Origin: Chitinophagales bacterium
Lineage (GTDB): Bacteria; Bacteroidota; Bacteroidia; Chitinophagales; UBA2359
Direction: 5' to 3'
Assembly: GCA_020631035.1 (NCBI GenBank)
Contig: JAHDIA010000238.1
Span: 1-8,464 of the forward strand
Length of the DNA stretch: 8,464 nucleotides
Below, one piece after another: positions 1-7,591 of this stretch. The translations under genes were made by a program, and so were the position numbers. The notes below the pieces were generated by a model. The model searched no databases. It worked only from the letters and a program-made list of their open reading frames with translations, and was not told the DNA's origin. The first letter of the stretch is position 1. Each line of letters starts with the position of its first letter.

Positions 1-1
1 T

Positions 2-821
2 AGAACTTATCCTGATCCTCAAAGAAAGACTGCTTATTTGGTGATGTCTGAGGAATCCAGATGAAACCCCACATTCTTCGAATGCACGGGCTAAGTTTGA
101 AGATGATGAAGATTTTTGGTTTGGTTTTGAGCAAGAGTATGTATTGATGGACGGAGGTAAGCCAGTTGGTTTTCCACAAGAGGGTTATCCTTCGCCCCAA
201 GGTCCATATTATTGTGGAGTAGGTAATGGGCGAGTAGTGGGTAGAGATTTGGTAGAAGAGCATTTGGATGTTTGTTTGGAAGCTGGTTTGGACATTACGG
301 GTATCAATGCAGAAGTGATGCTTGGGCAATGGGAGTACCAATGCTTTGCTAAAGGAGCAAAAAAAGCTGGTGATGACTTGTGGATCAGCCGCTATTTGTT
401 GTATAGAATTTCTGAGCAGTATGGTGTTACAGTAGAATTGCATCCGAAGCCTGTTAAAGGGGATTGGAATGGTTCGGGTATGCATGCCAATTTTTCCAAT
501 TCTGCTATGCGTGAGCTAGGCGGCAAAGAGTTGATAGAGTCTATTTGTGAAGGATTTAGGTCGGTTCACAAAGATCATATTGCAGTCTATGGTTCCTCTA
601 ATGATCAGAGACTCACTGGTTTGCATGAAACCCAAAGCATTGATAAATTTAGCTATGGTGAAAGTGATAGAGGGGCATCTATTAGAATCCCTGTATCGGT
701 TCCTGCCAATGGTTGGAAAGGTTATCTAGAAGACCGTCGTCCTGCTTCCAATGCTGATCCTTATTTGGTTACTGCAAGAATCGTTGATACAGTGTCCAAA
801 ACAATAGGGGTAAGTGTATGA
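2..821 (+). pseudogene. glnII: Glutamine synthetase, GSII/GlnII type: 5' truncated by window edge and frameshifted
   Basis: Glutamine synthetase makes glutamine from glutamate, ammonia and ATP in the cytoplasm. The compact GSII type (about 330-340 residues) is shown by FGFEQEY at 120-140, GPYYCGVG, the ATP-site motif GDWNGSGMHAN at 459-491, the HETQSIDKFSYG stretch, and EDRRPASNADPY from 729. The window opens at roughly residue 70 of the protein. Positions 2-52 read RTYPDPQRKTAYLVMSE in one frame, which then meets TGA at 62-64. The family sequence resumes as NPDETPHSSNARAKF from position 54 in the next frame, where TGA at 42-44 blocks reading from upstream. Homologues carry about two residues between the E and the N, so about 5 nt may be missing at 50-56, or a sequencing indel is present. 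The in-frame TTG/ATG at 144/147 is not a natural start. The stop is at 819-821, followed by a strong terminator. The family call is firm; whether the gene is truly broken is not. Confidence 0.85.
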
Positions 822-869
822 TGATGGATTAATTTATGGAAAAAGAATACAATTTGTGTTTAGTGTTCT

Positions 870-904
870 AGTCTGGTGCTCATTGGGTGCTGGACTTTTT
901 TTTT
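870..904 (+). terminator. Rho-independent terminator of the glutamine synthetase gene
   Basis: A 12-bp stem pairs 870-881 with 885-896 around the three-base loop ATT, and T continues from 896 to 904. All twelve positions pair in RNA, but five of them are G-U wobbles. On the complementary strand these become A-C mismatches, so the hairpin is much stronger in a + strand transcript. It sits 49 nt after the glutamine synthetase stop, as expected for that gene's terminator. Confidence 0.85.
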
Positions 905-910
905 AAACTA

Positions 911-939
911 TTTGCCTAATAATCAGAGAGATAGTTTTA
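911..939 (+). promoter_or_regulatory. Weak candidate Bacteroidota-type promoter for smc
   Basis: TTTG at 911-914 is followed, 17 nt later, by TAGTTTTA at 932-939. This resembles the Bacteroidota -33 TTTG and -7 TAnnTTTG elements with one mismatch. It lies just after the upstream terminator, a sensible place for an smc promoter. An alternative -7 box, TAACTTCG at 1001-1008 (one mismatch), lies nearer the GTG start but has no matching -33 element. Such short A/T-rich matches are expected by chance, so this is tentative. Confidence 0.25.
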
Positions 940-956
940 TTCTGTTCAAGTTGTTT

Positions 957-987
957 TTCAGGAAATTTTTTAATCCTGAATTTTTTT
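957..987 (+). terminator. Second hairpin with T-tract in the smc leader (terminator-like)
   Basis: TTCAGGA at 957-963 pairs perfectly with TCCTGAA at 974-980 around a 10-nt A/T loop, followed by seven T at 981-987. The stem is short and has only three G-C pairs, so it would terminate weakly. It could be a back-up terminator for the glutamine synthetase transcript. If smc transcription starts near 945, it would lie in the smc leader. The sequence alone does not decide. Confidence 0.4.
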
Positions 988-1039
988 AAATAAAACTAAC
1001 TAACTTCGTGCCGCTCAAAAATCAATAGAAAGACAACTA

Positions 1040-4000
1040 GTGAGACTTATCAGTTTAGAAATACACGGTTTCAAAAGTTTTGCCGACAAAACCATTATCA
1101 ATTTTAATGAATCTATCACAGGAGTGGTAGGACCCAATGGTTGTGGCAAATCAAATGTAATTGACTCCATTAGATGGGTATTGGGTGAACAACGTACCAA
1201 GGCATTGAGGTCAGACAAAATGGACAACCTCATTTTTAATGGTACCAAAATACGCAAAGGAGCCAAGCGTGCGGAGGTGTGTCTGACATTTGAAAACAAT
1301 CGAAACCTACTCCCCACAGAATTTTCGACCGTTTCTGTTACCAGAATTTTGTATCGTACAGGAGAAAGTGAATACAAAATCAATGATGTCAATTGCAGGT
1401 TGAAGGACATCAGCTCGCTCTTTATGGATACAGGAATCAGTAGCGATTCTTACGCCATTATTGAGTTGAGTATGGTCAATGATATATTGAGTGATAAAGA
1501 CAATGTGAGGCGTAAGCTCTTTGAGCAAGCTTCGGGCATTTCCAAATACAAAAAGAGAAAAAGGGAAACCCTCAACAAACTCAATGCCACCGAGAATGAT
1601 TTGGATAGAGTGGAGGACTTACTTGCCGAAATTGAAGGCAATCTAAAAACACTTGAAAAGCAAGCCAAAAAAGCAGCTCGATACAACAAAATCAAAGCAC
1701 AATACAAAGAATTGAGTATTGAATTGGCGGTTCACAAACTGAGTAATCACAAAGGCTCTTTTGATAGTATCAAAGAAAAAGGCGAGGAAGAAAGAAATCG
1801 CAAAGAAACCATTGTAACAAGAATCGCTGAAATAGAATCGGAAATTGCCCAAACCAAAATTGCTCAATCGGAAAAAGAGGATGAACTAGGCGAGGCACAA
1901 ATAGCCCTAAGCAATCATGTGGACAAATTGCGTTTTGAAGAGAACAACAAAGGCTTGCTCAATGAAAAAATTAAATTTCTTACTGATAAGAAAGCTTCGC
2001 TCAAAAATGGTATTGAAAACGATAAAGCGAACATTGGACGGCTTAAAAATGAACTAATTGGTCTGAATGAAAATGTAACAGAAGAAGAACAGCAACTCGA
2101 AAACATAGTCGAAGAACTCAAAGTTGCCAAAGAGGACAATTCTAGTATCAAGCTCAAATTTGCAGAGCACAAAGAACAACTCAATAAACTCGAATCGGTT
2201 TTTAGAGAATTGGAACACAATGTGTTTGGCTTAGAGAAAGAGATTGCAATCAAGCACAATCAAAAAGAAAACCTTATCAAAGAGCTTAGCCAGAGTAAAA
2301 TTCAATTTCAGAGCAAAGAAGAAGAACTCGAAGATTTGAAAAAACTCAAATCGGAGCAATTAGGGAAATTGAATACACTTGATGAGGAAGTAAAGGCTTT
2401 GCAGAAGGACAGACAAGACAAAGAAGAACAGGCACTTGAACTGGAAAACAAAATAGAGGACATTCGTGAACAATACATTACGACCAATCGGGACCTTGAT
2501 TCCAAGCTCAACGAACACGCTCTGACCAAAAGCTTGATTGACAATCTTGAGGGATACTCCAATGCAACCAAATACCTCAAAACCCTTGAAGGATGGAGCA
2601 ATTCTGCCATCTTGATTTCAGAATTGTTGGATTGTGAAGAATCCTACAAATTGTGTCTTGAAAACTATCTTCGTCCAGTATTGGAACACTATGTGATTAC
2701 CAATTATGAACAGGCTCAGGCGGCCATTGATTTGCTCAAAATGGGTGAAAAAGGCAAGGCGAGTTTTTACTTACTAGATGAACTCACAAAAATTGATGCT
2801 AAGACAGCAGAGGTCAAAGGTTTTACAAAGGCGGTTGATGTAATCAAAGTAGGGCAAAAGTTTGTGCCTTTGACCAATTATATTTTGCAAAATGTCTACA
2901 TCAGCCCCAATGGATTTGAGGAATTTCCTTTCCAAAAATATCCAGATGCAGTTGTATTGACCCAAAATGGTGAAATCATTCGCCACAATGGATTGGTGAG
3001 TGGAGGAAGTGTGGGAGCCTTTGAAGGGAAAACAATTGGTCGTATTCAAAACTTGGAAAAGCTCGAAAAGGACATAGAAAAACTACAGTCAGTTAGCACT
3101 GAATTGAACCAAGAAATCAAAACATATAAGGCTACATTGGATGAGCTAAAACGTGCCTTGAACAAAAAAGAATTGGCGCACAAACAAAACTTGCTTGCCC
3201 AACAAAACAACAAAATGGCATCGCTCGATGCTCGAATTGCGAATTATCAGCAGTTTTTGGAGGAAAATACGGACAAGTTTGCGACGATGCAGCAAAACAT
3301 AGAACAACTCGAAAAAGAAATTGACAATTTAAACGAAGAGTTGGACGATGTACAAGCGAGCAAAGATCAACAGCAGAATTTGGCGGATGATTTTCGGAAT
3401 GTCTTTATCAGTGTAGAGCGGAGTATGAACCAGACCAGCGAGTCATACAACCAGCTCAACCTCAAGTTTCACCAGCAACAGAACAAGCTTAATAGCTTCC
3501 GTCAAAGCATTCAGTTCAAGCAATCCAATATCAACGAATTGGAATCTAAAATTGGAATCAATCAAGAATTGTTGGACAATACTTCTGGCGAAATACACGA
3601 CATTGAAAGCAATGTTAAAAACAGCGATGATGACATTTCTTTGATGTACCAAGAAAAAGATCGTTTGGATGCTGCTTTACAAGCAATCGAAACCGATTAT
3701 TTTGAGACCAGAGGTAAAATCGAAGCCTTAGACAATGAACTTAGACAATTGTCTAAAAACAAAGAAACGACTGACCAATTGCTCGGTCAACTCAAGGACA
3801 AAAAGACTGAACTGGACATTCAATTATTGTCTATCCGAGAACGCTTGTCCATTGAATTTGGGATTGAGCTAGAGGAAGTGATGGAAAGAGAACCTTCTGA
3901 ACTCAGTATGGATTTGGAAGGTTTGGAACTCAAAGTCGAAAAGCTCAAAAAACGCATTGATGGCTTTGGCGAAGTCAATCCATTTGCACTTGAAGCATTT

Positions 4001-4570
4001 GAAGAAATGAAAGAGCGTTATGACTTCATCATCAGCCAGAAGAAAGACTTGATTGAAGCTCAGAAAACACTCTTGCAAACCATAGAGGAAATTGAAAACA
4101 ATGCCACAGATAAATTCTTAGAAGCCTTTAATAAGGTTAAAGACAATTTTACATTGGTATTTAAGCATCTCTTTAGCGAAGAGGATGTGTGTAACCTCAA
4201 ATTGAGTGACCCAGACAATCCTTTAGAATCAAAGGTGGATATTATTGCCAAACCCAAAGGCAAGCGACCACTCACCATCAACCAACTTTCGGGAGGGGAG
4301 AAATCCTTGACAGCTATTTCTCTTATTTTTGGCTTGTATTTGCTCAAGCCCGCCCCATTTTGTGTACTGGATGAGGTCGATGCACCCCTGGATGACGCCA
4401 ATGTTGGTAAGTTCAACAGCATCATTCGACAGTTCTCCGAAAACTCCCAATTCATCATTGTTACCCACAATAAAAACACCATGGCAGAGGTCGATAGTAT
4501 TTATGGTGTAACGATGGCAGAGACAGGTGTCTCAAAAGTAGTGCCTGTAGAATTTGCCAATTTGAATTAA
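1040..4570 (+). CDS. smc: Chromosome segregation protein SMC
   Basis: SMC is the core ATPase of the SMC-ScpAB complex, which loads on DNA and helps compact and segregate the chromosome. The 1176 residues match the usual bacterial SMC length. The N-terminal head has MRLISLEIHGFKSFADKT and Walker A GPNGCGKS at 31-38. A long Glu/Lys/Gln-rich coiled coil runs from about 165 to 500. The hinge spans about 503-672 and carries the conserved NGLVSGGSVG near 650-659. A second coiled coil reaches about 1000. The C-terminal head has the ABC signature LSGGEKS from 1083, Walker B FCVLDEVDAP from 1107 with catalytic E1112, and the switch histidine in FIIVTHN. The hinge and the split head distinguish it from Rad50/SbcC. 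The GTG start at 1040 is chosen because family members begin at exactly this MRL. No scpA or scpB is nearby, and the reading frame is intact. Confidence 0.98.
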   Translation: MRLISLEIHGFKSFADKTIINFNESITGVVGPNGCGKSNVIDSIRWVLGEQRTKALRSDKMDNLIFNGTKIRKGAKRAEVCLTFENNRNLLPTEFSTVSVTRILYRTGESEYKINDVNCRLKDISSLFMDTGISSDSYAIIELSMVNDILSDKDNVRRKLFEQASGISKYKKRKRETLNKLNATENDLDRVEDLLAEIEGNLKTLEKQAKKAARYNKIKAQYKELSIELAVHKLSNHKGSFDSIKEKGEEERNRKETIVTRIAEIESEIAQTKIAQSEKEDELGEAQIALSNHVDKLRFEENNKGLLNEKIKFLTDKKASLKNGIENDKANIGRLKNELIGLNENVTEEEQQLENIVEELKVAKEDNSSIKLKFAEHKEQLNKLESVFRELEHNVFGLEKEIAIKHNQKENLIKELSQSKIQFQSKEEELEDLKKLKSEQLGKLNTLDEEVKALQKDRQDKEEQALELENKIEDIREQYITTNRDLDSKLNEHALTKSLIDNLEGYSNATKYLKTLEGWSNSAILISELLDCEESYKLCLENYLRPVLEHYVITNYEQAQAAIDLLKMGEKGKASFYLLDELTKIDAKTAEVKGFTKAVDVIKVGQKFVPLTNYILQNVYISPNGFEEFPFQKYPDAVVLTQNGEIIRHNGLVSGGSVGAFEGKTIGRIQNLEKLEKDIEKLQSVSTELNQEIKTYKATLDELKRALNKKELAHKQNLLAQQNNKMASLDARIANYQQFLEENTDKFATMQQNIEQLEKEIDNLNEELDDVQASKDQQQNLADDFRNVFISVERSMNQTSESYNQLNLKFHQQQNKLNSFRQSIQFKQSNINELESKIGINQELLDNTSGEIHDIESNVKNSDDDISLMYQEKDRLDAALQAIETDYFETRGKIEALDNELRQLSKNKETTDQLLGQLKDKKTELDIQLLSIRERLSIEFGIELEEVMEREPSELSMDLEGLELKVEKLKKRIDGFGEVNPFALEAFEEMKERYDFIISQKKDLIEAQKTLLQTIEEIENNATDKFLEAFNKVKDNFTLVFKHLFSEEDVCNLKLSDPDNPLESKVDIIAKPKGKRPLTINQLSGGEKSLTAISLIFGLYLLKPAPFCVLDEVDAPLDDANVGKFNSIIRQFSENSQFIIVTHNKNTMAEVDSIYGVTMAETGVSKVVPVEFANLN

Positions 4571-4587
4571 AAATGTAATCTTTAGTA

Positions 4588-4722
4588 ATGGAAAAACAAC
4601 AAGCGCATCGGTGGTCCGATTCCTATTTTGGTGGGAATGACAGCCCAGTGCGATATTTTTTGACCCATTACTTGGAGATAAAACCAAACTTGAATTTAAA
4701 AATAAACATGCGTGAGGGATAG
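4588..4722 (+). CDS. Doubtful 44-residue ORF after smc
   Basis: An ATG 17 nt after the smc stop opens a 44-codon frame, MEKQQAHRWSDSYFGGNDSP onward, which ends at TAG 4720-4722. That stop lies inside the G/C-rich repeat beginning at 4710, so the end of the frame comes from repeat sequence. There is no clear ribosome-binding site, signal peptide or membrane segment, and I do not recognise the sequence. It may be the remnant of a gene cut by repeat insertion, or chance. Confidence 0.15.
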   Translation: MEKQQAHRWSDSYFGGNDSPVRYFLTHYLEIKPNLNLKINMREG

Positions 4723-4817
4723 AAACGGATACCCCGCAGTAGTCCCGAACTTTCGGGATTGTGCCTGCCCTGAAATGAGGAGTAGAAGTGGATAGCCCGA
4801 CCCGCAGGGGCACGCCC
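4710..4817. repeat. G/C-rich palindromic intergenic repeat unit with internal duplication
   Basis: This block is clearly richer in G/C than the flanking A/T-rich spacer. It contains a 24-nt motif twice, at 4713-4736 and 4776-4799, with 19 of 24 positions identical; the shared pattern is TGAGGNNTAGAA followed directly by NNGGATANCCCG. Between the copies is the hairpin TCCCGAACTTTCGGGA (4743-4758). The ends pair as GCGTG (4710-4714) with CACGC (4811-4815), and GTGCC (4761-4765) pairs with GGCAC (4809-4813). From memory, similar GTGAGGGATAGAA... blocks recur between genes in Bacteroidota, but this cannot be checked here. The rest of the 4571-4874 spacer shows only the doubtful ORF and A/T-rich sequence before the next gene. 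Confidence 0.6.
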
Positions 4818-4874
4818 AAAATCCCATAATCACACTAGATTAGAACAATTTATAGCATATAAGGAAACAACACA

Positions 4875-6035
4875 ATGATTGCCAATACTACTCAATTCGA
4901 CCTAAGGTCCAAATTGCCCAATATCAAAGAGTCCATTTTCTCTGTGATGTCGCAACATGCTAGGGCAAACAATGCGATTAATTTATCTCAAGGATTTCCC
5001 AATTTCCCCTGTTCTGACCAATTGATTGCCTTGGTCAATAAATACATGCAAGAAGGATACAATCAATATGCACCCGCCTATGGTGTGATGGAATTGCGAG
5101 AAACCCTTGCCCAAAAAGTCAACAAACAATACGGAATTGAAGTCAAGCCCGAAAGTGAAATCACTGTAACGGCTGGAGCGACCCAAGCGATTTTTACTGC
5201 CATCTTGGGATTGATTCGAGAAGGGGACGAGGTAATTGTATTTGACCCTGCTTATGATAGTTATGTGCCTTCCATCAAAATGGCTGGTGGAATGCCCATA
5301 CACGTTTCCTTAAAGGGGCCCGACTATAAAATACCTTGGGACGAAGTCAAAAAGAAAATTTCCTTTAAAACCAAGATGATTATTCTCAATACACCGCACA
5401 ATCCTTGTGGTACTTGTATTGATGAGGACGACATTGAACAGCTCAAAATTATCACTTCAGGTAACAACATTCTCATATTGAGCGATGAAGTGTATGAACA
5501 TGCCATTTTTGATGACAACAAACACTACAGTTTGTTGGGTTCGGATTTGGCAGAACGCAACATTTCTGTCTTTTCTTTTGGGAAGGTGTTGCATACCACT
5601 GGTTGGAAAATAGGCTATTGTGTTGCGCCCAATTACTTGATGAAGGAAATCCGAAAAGTACACCAATTCAATGTGTTTTCGGTCAATACGCCTATGCAAT
5701 ATGCTATCAATGAATTTTATAAAAATGAGGGGAATTACTCAAGTGTTTCAAACTTTTATGAACAAAAGAGAGATTTTTTTCTTAACTTGATGAAGGAAAG
5801 TCGTTTTTCTTTTGTACCCAGTGCAGGAACCTATTTTCAATTGATGAATTACAGCGACATTAGTAAACAAAGTGATGTAGATTTTGCATTGAAATTGGTA
5901 CAGGAACATGGAGTAGCCAGCATTCCTGTTTCCGTTTTTTACAATGACAAAACGGACGAAAAAGTCTTGAGGTTTTGTTTTGCCAAAACAGACGAAACTT
6001 TGGAAAAAGCAGCAGAAAAATTATGCAAGATCTAA
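4875..6035 (+). CDS. ybdL: Methionine (glutamine/aromatic) aminotransferase, YbdL type, PLP-dependent class I/II
   Basis: This cytoplasmic fold-type I PLP enzyme transfers an amino group from methionine, glutamine or aromatic amino acids to keto acids. Its 386 residues equal the length I recall for E. coli YbdL, and similarity runs throughout: INLSQGFPNFPC near the N-terminus, TVTAGATQAIF for the PLP phosphate region, NTPHNPCGT at 172-180, and SDEVYEH from 203 with cofactor-binding D204 and Y207. The PLP lysine is K237 in SFGKVLHTTGWKIGY, and R366 in VLRFCFAK should bind the substrate carboxylate. The ATG at 4875 is preceded by AAGGAAA at 4861-4867, a reasonable ribosome-binding site. The gene overlaps the omega-amidase by 13 nt. 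That pairing favours a glutamine transaminase role in methionine salvage over kynurenine or aspartate transamination, but the preferred substrate is inferred. Confidence 0.93.
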   Translation: MIANTTQFDLRSKLPNIKESIFSVMSQHARANNAINLSQGFPNFPCSDQLIALVNKYMQEGYNQYAPAYGVMELRETLAQKVNKQYGIEVKPESEITVTAGATQAIFTAILGLIREGDEVIVFDPAYDSYVPSIKMAGGMPIHVSLKGPDYKIPWDEVKKKISFKTKMIILNTPHNPCGTCIDEDDIEQLKIITSGNNILILSDEVYEHAIFDDNKHYSLLGSDLAERNISVFSFGKVLHTTGWKIGYCVAPNYLMKEIRKVHQFNVFSVNTPMQYAINEFYKNEGNYSSVSNFYEQKRDFFLNLMKESRFSFVPSAGTYFQLMNYSDISKQSDVDFALKLVQEHGVASIPVSVFYNDKTDEKVLRFCFAKTDETLEKAAEKLCKI

Positions 6036-6844
6036 GTCTAGCTCAAGATTTAACATTGGCTGTTGTACAGTTTGATCCTATATGGGAAGACTGCAATGCC
6101 AATCTTAAAAAGTTGGAAGGAATGATTTCAGATGTAGAAGCTGATTTAATCATCCTACCAGAAATGTTTTCTACTGGTTTTACAATGAATGCAGCGGAAC
6201 TTGCAGAGGAAATGAATGGTAAAACAATAGAGTGGATGCTGAGTATTGCCGAAAAAAAACATTGTAGTTTGGCAGGCAGCATCATCATTGAAGAAGAAGG
6301 AAAATACTACAACCGCCTTATTTGGACCAACCCATTTGGCATTTACAAAACCTACGACAAAGCCCATCTATTTCGTATGGGCAAAGAAAACCTCGTTTAC
6401 GAAAAAGGTACAGAACGCAACTTAATGCTTTGCAAAGGATGGAGCATTTGTCCGCTTATTTGCTACGACCTTCGCTTTCCTGTTTGGAGCCGAAATTTTA
6501 GCTTTCCGCAAAACCACGAATACGATTTATTGGTCTATGTTGCCAGTTGGCCTCAAAAAAGGAGCGAACATTGGAAACAATTGCTCAAGGCAAGGGCGAT
6601 TGAAAACCAGTGTTATGTAGCAGGTGTCAACAGGGTTGGTATTGATGGCAAGGGGACACAACATTCGGGCGACAGTTGCATTATTGACTTTAATGGCAAG
6701 TTACTCATTAGCTACGAAGAAAAAGAGAGCGTTTTGATTGCTACACTTAGCAAAGCCCAATTGAATACTTACCGAGAAAAATTTCCTGCTTGGATGGATG
6801 CGGACGCTTTCAATTTAACAAAAAATTCACCTATTAAGATATAA
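6023..6844 (+). CDS. yafV: Omega-amidase, YafV/Nit2-type carbon-nitrogen hydrolase
   Basis: This nitrilase-superfamily amidohydrolase is likely to hydrolyse alpha-ketoglutaramate to 2-oxoglutarate and ammonia. It has 273 residues, close to E. coli YafV. The catalytic triad is complete: E47 in ILPEMFSTGF, K113 in YDKAHLFRMGKE and C147 in LICYDLRFPVWSRN. Later conserved blocks include YVASWPQKRSEHW, LLKARAIENQCYVAGVNRVG and GDSCIIDFNGK. There is no signal peptide or membrane segment, so it should be cytoplasmic. The frame is open back to 5975, but that would add 16 residues read from aminotransferase sequence. The ATG at 6023 puts the protein in register with the family and gives a 13-nt overlap with the upstream stop, suggesting translational coupling. 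The upstream partner supports omega-amidase over a general nitrilase. Confidence 0.93.
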   Translation: MQDLSLAQDLTLAVVQFDPIWEDCNANLKKLEGMISDVEADLIILPEMFSTGFTMNAAELAEEMNGKTIEWMLSIAEKKHCSLAGSIIIEEEGKYYNRLIWTNPFGIYKTYDKAHLFRMGKENLVYEKGTERNLMLCKGWSICPLICYDLRFPVWSRNFSFPQNHEYDLLVYVASWPQKRSEHWKQLLKARAIENQCYVAGVNRVGIDGKGTQHSGDSCIIDFNGKLLISYEEKESVLIATLSKAQLNTYREKFPAWMDADAFNLTKNSPIKI

Positions 6845-6919
6845 AATTTTCAATCCAAAGAGTGATTTTTTTAAAAAATGGAGTCCAAAGGGTGTATTTC
6901 ATTAAATAAATATATTCAA

Positions 6920-7450
6920 ATGGATGTAAAGGAAAAATACACTCAAGAGGAGTGGGATTTACTATCAGGCACCCCAATGTTGCTGGGTGCAGCTATGTCA
7001 GGCGCAGGAAGCAGTGGTATTATGGGTACAGCCAAAGAAGCATTTGCCAACACTCAGGCTATGATGGGTGCAGGTGAGAGCTATCCAGGCAATGCTCTTA
7101 TTGCTGCTGTTGCCACCAAACCTAGCAGTATGTCAGAAGCCAGAGAAAAATCTTCACAACAACGCGAATTGTTGATGGGAAGAATGAAGGAGAGAGGCAT
7201 ACAAAACGCATCAGAATTGGTCGAATTGGTTGTAGACGACTGTCGCAAAGTTGCCTTTTTATTGGGCGAAAAAGAAGATGTAGGAACAGCCAATGAATAT
7301 AAGCAATGGTTGTTGAGCATCGGTGAAAAAGTAGCCAATGCCGCTTCTGAAGGTGGCTTCTTAGGTTTTGGTGGAACCCGTTTTAGCGAAGAAGAAAAAG
7401 TATTCTTGGCGCAAGTCAATGAAGCACTAGGAATGGAACCAACGGTTTAA
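6920..7450 (+). CDS. Uncharacterised soluble protein with C-terminal GGFLGFGG motif
   Basis: I cannot assign a function. Read from the ATG at 6920, the protein has 176 residues and begins MDVKEKYTQEEWDLLSGTP. Its first half is rich in Gly, Ala and Met (LLGAAMSGAGSSGIMG; TQAMMGAGESYPGN). A charged, probably helical middle follows, then EYKQWLLSIGEKVANAASEG, then GGFLGFGGTRFSEEEK near the end. There is no signal peptide, metal-binding cluster or clear catalytic motif. From memory, similar short proteins starting near YTxEEW and ending with GGFLGxGGxRxSExE occur in Bacteroidota and cyanobacteria, without known function. A start at ATG 6878 would add 14 residues; I prefer 6920 because 6884-6897 resembles non-coding sequence at 6854-6867 and the family-like part begins after it. 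It follows the omega-amidase by 75 nt and may share its transcript, which would end at the terminator beyond. Confidence 0.8.
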   Translation: MDVKEKYTQEEWDLLSGTPMLLGAAMSGAGSSGIMGTAKEAFANTQAMMGAGESYPGNALIAAVATKPSSMSEAREKSSQQRELLMGRMKERGIQNASELVELVVDDCRKVAFLLGEKEDVGTANEYKQWLLSIGEKVANAASEGGFLGFGGTRFSEEEKVFLAQVNEALGMEPTV

Positions 7451-7473
7451 GTTTTTTGATTATAGCAATTTTC

Positions 7474-7509
7474 AAAACCGATATGTCCTCTGGGCATATC
7501 GGTTTTTTT
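7474..7509 (+). terminator. Strong rho-independent terminator
   Basis: A 15-bp stem pairs 7474-7488 with 7492-7506 around the loop TCT; the core is ACCGATATG against CATATCGGT, with one T-G wobble near the loop. T runs from 7503 to 7509. A-tracts on the 5' side would also give a weaker terminator for reverse transcription. It lies 24 nt after the stop of the preceding gene and probably ends the aminotransferase/amidase/unknown transcript. Confidence 0.92.
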
Positions 7510-7591
7510 GTTGATCTTGGAGTATCAGTCATCGTTGAGGTTTGGGCAATAAAAGAGCTGTTTTTTTGTTTTTAGGACGGAACGTTAGGGG

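Noticed and set aside
1040..4570. Several minus-strand ORFs of 70-140 codons inside smc
   Set aside because: They are rich in Ser, Leu and Phe, as expected from the antisense of Glu/Lys/Gln-rich coiled-coil codons, while the + frame is an unbroken SMC protein.
4532..4819. 95-codon minus-strand ORF across the smc end and the repeat block
   Set aside because: It overlaps the conserved smc C-terminus and then reads through the repeat; the translation looks like repeat sequence, not a protein.
5975..6022. Earlier start for the omega-amidase adding 16 residues
   Set aside because: The extra residues are read out of frame from aminotransferase sequence and precede the region where the family begins; ATG 6023 fits better.
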